Under the pieces are notes generated by a model, which searched no databases, had not been told where the DNA came from, and was given only the letters and a program-made list of their open reading frames with translations. A stretch of DNA of 64,000 nt from assembly GCA_029010495.1 (NCBI GenBank), contig JAQXKO010000019.1:35174-99173 (forward strand), in the 5' to 3' direction. Shown piece by piece: positions 60,486 to 64,000 of this stretch. The stretch comes from Clostridiales bacterium (GTDB lineage Bacteria > Bacillota > Clostridia > Lachnospirales > Lachnospiraceae). Positions within the stretch are counted from its first letter, which is position 1; each line of letters starts with the position of its first letter. Made by a program: the position numbers and the translations under genes.

Positions 60486-60589
60486 GCTGCATTCCTCCAT
60501 TAATTAATCTGATTATTCAGACTGATTTGTATAGAAAGTCATATATTCCGTAGCTCTGCATACGGAATACTTATGCCTGAAATACTTTT

Positions 60590-62137
60590 TTAATTTTCGC
60601 GGTAGTATACCTTTGACATATCCATAAAGTAAATCGGATAGAAGGTATATCCATCCAGCTTAACATTTACCGCCACGATAAGTGCCGGTGCCATAATATA
60701 GGCTGATACCGCATCCTCAGTAAGCATCTTCTGACAATCCTTGTAAAGCTTTGACTTTTCATTCTCATCAAGAGCCGCCTTGGCAGCTGCATATGTTTTA
60801 TCATAATCAGCATTTACGTAATTCGTGAGATTGCGTTTATGAGTCGACTGATAACGTTCAAGCACGTCACCCGGTGCCATAGAAGCATCAAATCCAATTA
60901 TTGTTGTTTCATAATTTCTGTCGGTATAAACCTCACTGAGCCATGTTGACCAGTCAACCTGCTTAATCTTTGCGTTAATACCAACCTTTTTAAGCTGACT
61001 TACCAGGATTTCTCCGGTGCTGATATGGAACTGGTAATTACTTGGAATTGTAATCTCAAGGTCCATACCGTTTTCGTAGCCGGCTTCCTTTAAAAGCTCC
61101 TTTGCTTTATCAATATTGTAATCATACATTCCGTTTAATTCGGTATTGTAATACTTCTTAAAAGAAGGAAACATGCATGTGTTAATGATTGTTGAGTATC
61201 CTGCCGTAAGAAGGTTGCTGATATCAACTCTGTCAATTGCATAATTTATTGCCTGACGAACCCTGACATCCTTAAGCTTATCATTTGCATTGTTAAAATA
61301 CAGCCCCTGAATAAGTGACTGGTCACCCGAAATAATACGGTATCCTCCCTTAAGCTGGTCTGCCTCGTCAGATGAAAGGTAAGGATAAATGTCTACCTTG
61401 CCGGAGAGAAGCTCCATAAATGCATCATCTGTTGAGCCGAAAATCTTGAAGGTAACCTTCGCCAGCTTTGCAGCTTCGCCGTAATAATTATCATTTCTTG
61501 CGATAACTATACTCTCCATCGGCTTGTATGATTCAAACCTGAACGGACCGGTACCTACCGGATTTGTAGCATTTTGCTCATAACCTTTTTTTACAATTGG
61601 TGTATTGAGATAATAAATCATCTCCGTGTCTGCTTCACTAAGTGAAACAATTACCTCTGTGCTGTTATCCGCACCTTTTGATTCTGTAATATCGGATATA
61701 ATAGAAAAAGCAGATACAACCTTGATGTCTTTCTCATCTGTCATACCTGCCACACGTTTAAGCGAATAAATTACGTCTTCTGCAGTGAGTGCTTCTCCAT
61801 TGTGGAATTTCACATCATCACGAAGAGTAAATGTAATGGTCTTTGCATCCTCTGAAATCCTGTAGGATTTTGCAAGTGCCGGCTGCATGGAACCGTCAGG
61901 CGCCACCTTTACCAGACCATCAAATACATTGTAGAGAACCTCCATAGTTCCTGCCGCTACCGCTTTGTGTGGGTCAAGACTATCCATATCGTTGGTTATT
62001 CCAACTATAACAGAACCACCGTCGGATGTATCAGCACCATTAATGCCCTGATTACCAGATGTACCCTTCCTGCTGCATGAGCACGATAAGATCATCACGC
62101 ACATCAGAAGCATACAAAAAACATAACGTTTTTTCAT
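60590..62137 (-). CDS. ABC importer substrate-binding lipoprotein (family 5)
   Basis: A 515-residue extracellular binding lipoprotein (SBP_bac_5) with signal peptide and a Cys in ILSCSC at 18-23. Motifs: DSLDPHKAV near residue 55, VKFHNGEALTAEDVIYSLKRV near 110 and LKDVRVRQAINYAIDR near 290. It captures short peptides or nickel and passes them to the permease pair encoded downstream. It has its own promoter and GGAGG site. Ligand not readable from sequence. Confidence 0.94.
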   Translation of the reverse strand: MKKRYVFCMLLMCVMILSCSCSRKGTSGNQGINGADTSDGGSVIVGITNDMDSLDPHKAVAAGTMEVLYNVFDGLVKVAPDGSMQPALAKSYRISEDAKTITFTLRDDVKFHNGEALTAEDVIYSLKRVAGMTDEKDIKVVSAFSIISDITESKGADNSTEVIVSLSEADTEMIYYLNTPIVKKGYEQNATNPVGTGPFRFESYKPMESIVIARNDNYYGEAAKLAKVTFKIFGSTDDAFMELLSGKVDIYPYLSSDEADQLKGGYRIISGDQSLIQGLYFNNANDKLKDVRVRQAINYAIDRVDISNLLTAGYSTIINTCMFPSFKKYYNTELNGMYDYNIDKAKELLKEAGYENGMDLEITIPSNYQFHISTGEILVSQLKKVGINAKIKQVDWSTWLSEVYTDRNYETTIIGFDASMAPGDVLERYQSTHKRNLTNYVNADYDKTYAAAKAALDENEKSKLYKDCQKMLTEDAVSAYIMAPALIVAVNVKLDGYTFYPIYFMDMSKVYYREN

Positions 62138-62169
62138 AGTGCCTCCTAAATGGTTTATTTTACGCCTAC

Positions 62170-62198
62170 ATAATATTATTTTTTACTCAAATTGTCAA
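62170..62198 (-). promoter_or_regulatory. Promoter of the ABC importer operon
   Basis: TTGACA, 17 nt, TATTAT on the minus strand, about 30 nt before the binding-protein gene. Confidence 0.65.
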
Positions 62199-62229
62199 CC
62201 CCCATGACTGTTTTCCGGATTTGTATATG

Positions 62230-62571
62230 GTGGTGCATACTGATGTGTGAAGCGAGGCCGTTTTATTTATCCCAATATTAAAAGCCCCGCGATATACTCA
62301 GTTAAGCACATGAGTGAGCTAACGCTTAAGTGCTCATGTGCGTACTGATGTGTAGAGCGGGGCAATCTATTTATCTCAATTATAAAGTCCCGCGATACAC
62401 TCAGTTAAGCACATGAGTGGGCTAACGCTTAAGTGCTCATGTGCGTATTGATGTGTAGAGCGGGGCAATCTATTTATCCCAATATTAAAAGCCCCACGAT
62501 ATACTCAGTTAAGCACATGAGTGGACTAACACTTAAGTGCTCATGTGCGTATTGATGTATGAAGCGGGGCT
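62230..62571. repeat. Tandem hairpin repeat array 1 (three units plus a half unit)
   Basis: Three head-to-tail copies of a ~104-bp unit start at 62283, 62386 and 62490; a decayed right half precedes them (62234-62262). Each unit is an imperfect palindrome of ~80 bp: outer arms GCCCCGC/GCGGGGC, middle ATACTCA/TGATGTGT-type pairing, inner arms GCACATGAG/CTCATGTGC, and a loop with CTAACGCTTAAG. Units are joined by a ~24-bp AT linker. No open frame is present. It ends 26 nt past the rubrerythrin stop, so the last hairpin may also end that transcript. This fills most of the gap 62138-62596. Confidence 0.9.
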
Positions 62572-62596
62572 GCCTTTACCACTTTATGAATGAATT

Positions 62597-63139
62597 TTAA
62601 TAATTCTCTGCATGAACCTCAAAATAACTCTGTGGATGATTGCATACAGGACAAACCTCAGGAGCCTTTGTGCCGACTACAATGTGTCCGCAGTTACGAC
62701 ATTCCCAAACCTTAACCTCGCTCTTTTCAAATACCTGTGCTGTTTCGATATTTTTAAGAAGTGCACGATATCTTTCCTCATGATGCTTCTCAATCTCACC
62801 TACTGCCCTGAATTTAGCGGCAAGTTCAGGAAATCCCTCTTCCTCAGCTGTCTTGGCAAATCCGGCATACATATCTGTCCATTCAAAGTTTTCTCCGTCT
62901 GCGGCAGCTGCAAGATTTTCCATGGTATTACCGATTCCTGCAAGCTCCTTAAACCACATCTTTGCATGCTCTTTCTCATTGTCAGCAGTCTTGAGGAATA
63001 AAGCAGACATCTGCTCATAGCCTTCCTTCTTAGCAACAGAAGCAAAATATGTATATTTGTTTCTTGCCTGTGACTCGCCTGCAAATGCCTCCTGTAAATT
63101 TTTTTCTGTCTGTGTTCCTGCATACTTATTTGTTGCCAT
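62597..63139 (-). CDS. rbr: Rubrerythrin
   Basis: A 180-residue classical rubrerythrin that reduces hydrogen peroxide in anaerobes. The N-terminal ferritin-like di-iron domain has [18 protein letters not shown] and [10 protein letters not shown] ligand motifs; the C-terminal rubredoxin domain has CRNCG and CPVC (about 147-165). ATG 63139 has GGAGG 8 nt upstream; a longer frame-open start at 63199 is not supported. It sits alone between two arrays of hairpin repeats and has a palindrome over its promoter. Confidence 0.96.
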   Translation of the reverse strand: MATNKYAGTQTEKNLQEAFAGESQARNKYTYFASVAKKEGYEQMSALFLKTADNEKEHAKMWFKELAGIGNTMENLAAAADGENFEWTDMYAGFAKTAEEEGFPELAAKFRAVGEIEKHHEERYRALLKNIETAQVFEKSEVKVWECRNCGHIVVGTKAPEVCPVCNHPQSYFEVHAENY

Positions 63140-63242
63140 TGTTTTTTCCTCCAAAAATGTATTGTGTAATATTCTTATTATAAACTGCATCTGCAGCATA
63201 TACCCTTAAAAATTATCATAACTCAGGAATTGAACTCCTTGA

Positions 63243-63277
63243 ATTAGTATTATATCCTAATAAGAAATAAAATTCAA
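63243..63277 (-). promoter_or_regulatory. Promoter of rubrerythrin with overlapping palindrome
   Basis: TTGAAT (63272-63277), 17 nt, TATAAT (63249-63254) on the minus strand. The inverted repeat ATTAG...CTAAT (63243-63261) covers the -10 box, the right place and size for a PerR/Fur-like operator; its match to the PerR consensus is only partial. Confidence 0.5.
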
Positions 63278-63463
63278 CAGTATAATTTTAAAATCTAATT
63301 ATCAACAAAAAAATACATTATATGAGTATCTTCTCTGGGACATATACAATCTGTCATTATCATTCGCACAAATAAAAAACAATTTAGTCGTCATCCGCAC
63401 AACTGCCGATTTTCAAAAAAATTATATCAAATTACTTCTAAAACATCAATCAATATAGAAACT

Positions 63464-64000
63464 TGCCGTTCTGACATAGGAAGCGGGGCCGTTTATTTAA
63501 CCCAATATCAAAGCCCCGCGATACACACAAATAAGCACATGAGTGGGCTAACGCTTAAGTGCTCATGTGCGTATTGATGTGTAGAGCGGGGAAATCTATT
63601 TATCTCAATTATAAAGCCCCGCGATATACTCAATTAAGCACATGAGTGGGCAAACGCTTAAGTGCTCATGTGCGTATTGATGTATAGAGCGGGGCTATCT
63701 ATTTATCTCAATTATAAAGCCCCGCGATACACTCAATTAAGCACATGAGTGTGCAAACGCTTAAGTGCTCATGTGCGTATTGATGTGTGAAGCGGGGCTA
63801 TCTATTTATCCCATTATTATAAGCCCCGCGATATACTCAATTAAGCACATGAGTGGGCTAACGCTTAAGTGCTCATGTGCGTATTGATGTGTAGAGCGGG
63901 ACCGTTTATTTAATCCAATATCAAAAGCCCCGCGATATACTCAATTAAGCACATGAGTGGGCAAACGCTTAAGTGCTCATGTGCGTATTGATGTATAGAG
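63464..64000. repeat. Tandem hairpin repeat array 2 (five units, runs off the window)
   Basis: Same unit as array 1. Units begin at 63512, 63615, 63718, 63822 and 63926, a 103-104 bp period; the fifth is cut by the edge. A decayed right half (GGAAGCGGGGCCG) precedes the first. Two linker types (ATCTATTTATCTCAATTATAA and CCGTTTATTTAACCCAATATC-like) recur in both arrays, showing common origin. The region 63278-63463 between the rubrerythrin promoter and this array holds only AT-rich sequence. Confidence 0.9.

Noticed and set aside
62283..62571. Integron attC sites (loop contains CTAACGCTTAAG)
   Set aside because: No paired GTTRRRY/RYYYAAC core sites at the unit ends, no integrase and no gene cassettes between units.
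62283..64000. CRISPR array
   Set aside because: The entire ~104-bp unit including linkers is conserved and strongly palindromic; there are no unique spacers and no cas genes.

Overview
The window (about 40% G+C by eye) reads as chromosome of an anaerobic Gram-positive clostridium, most likely Lachnospiraceae. The signs are the infC-rpmI-rplT and era-yqzL-recO-glyS clusters, single-chain glycyl-tRNA synthetase, pyruvate phosphate dikinase, rubrerythrin, a PUA-less glutamate 5-kinase, many lipoproteins with short lipoboxes, and an Ech-type [NiFe] hydrogenase. Ech is known from rumen Butyrivibrio/Pseudobutyrivibrio, but the genus is an inference. No rRNA, tRNA, CRISPR array, insertion sequence or phage gene was seen. 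Most genes lie on the minus strand and are read from high to low coordinates.

Left part (1-8.6 kb): the start of a sialate/xylan-type O-acetylesterase cut by the window edge, a papain-like (C39-like) small protein, a GH130 mannoside phosphorylase with a divergent AraC regulator, and a run corA - LacI-like sensor diguanylate cyclase - two FKBP/trigger-factor-like exported proteins.

8.7-19.8 kb is the largest coherent system: an AEC-family transporter followed by echA-B-C-D-E-F and hypF-hypC-hypD-(54-aa small ORF)-hypE, with gaps of 46 nt or less up to hypD. The six Ech subunits form a membrane [NiFe] hydrogenase that couples ferredoxin oxidation to H2 formation and ion pumping; the Hyp proteins build the Fe(CN)2CO centre. 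The large subunit has no C-terminal extension, the ferredoxin subunit has four [4Fe-4S] motifs instead of two, and hypA/hypB are absent here.

20-36 kb is mainly housekeeping: PaaI thioesterase, proB-proC-EamA, an ArsB/NhaD-type antiporter, an unusual cytoplasmic ParB-like/BMP fusion, queT under a preQ1-I riboswitch, a polysaccharide deacetylase, ilvE, and TPR lipoprotein-hflX-thyA-folA, then a surface PIG-L deacetylase. At 36-40 kb a lipoprotein follows a 1179-residue propeller/HD-GYP receptor whose long leader can fold into a strong hairpin. With the GGDEF protein at 5.7 kb this gives both c-di-GMP synthesis and breakdown.

40.6-60.5 kb holds an ABC-2 exporter with a PLDc_N partner, rmuC, ppdK, glyS-recO-yqzL-era, an M16C protease, a two-repeat lipoprotein next to a decayed amidase fragment, and the infC operon with an AUU start and an attenuator. 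57-62 kb encodes a peptide/nickel-type ABC importer in which one permease and both ATPases are a single 812-residue chain. The right end carries rubrerythrin, flanked on both sides by tandem ~104-bp hairpin repeats (at least three units downstream, five upstream, running off the window), the most unusual DNA feature here.
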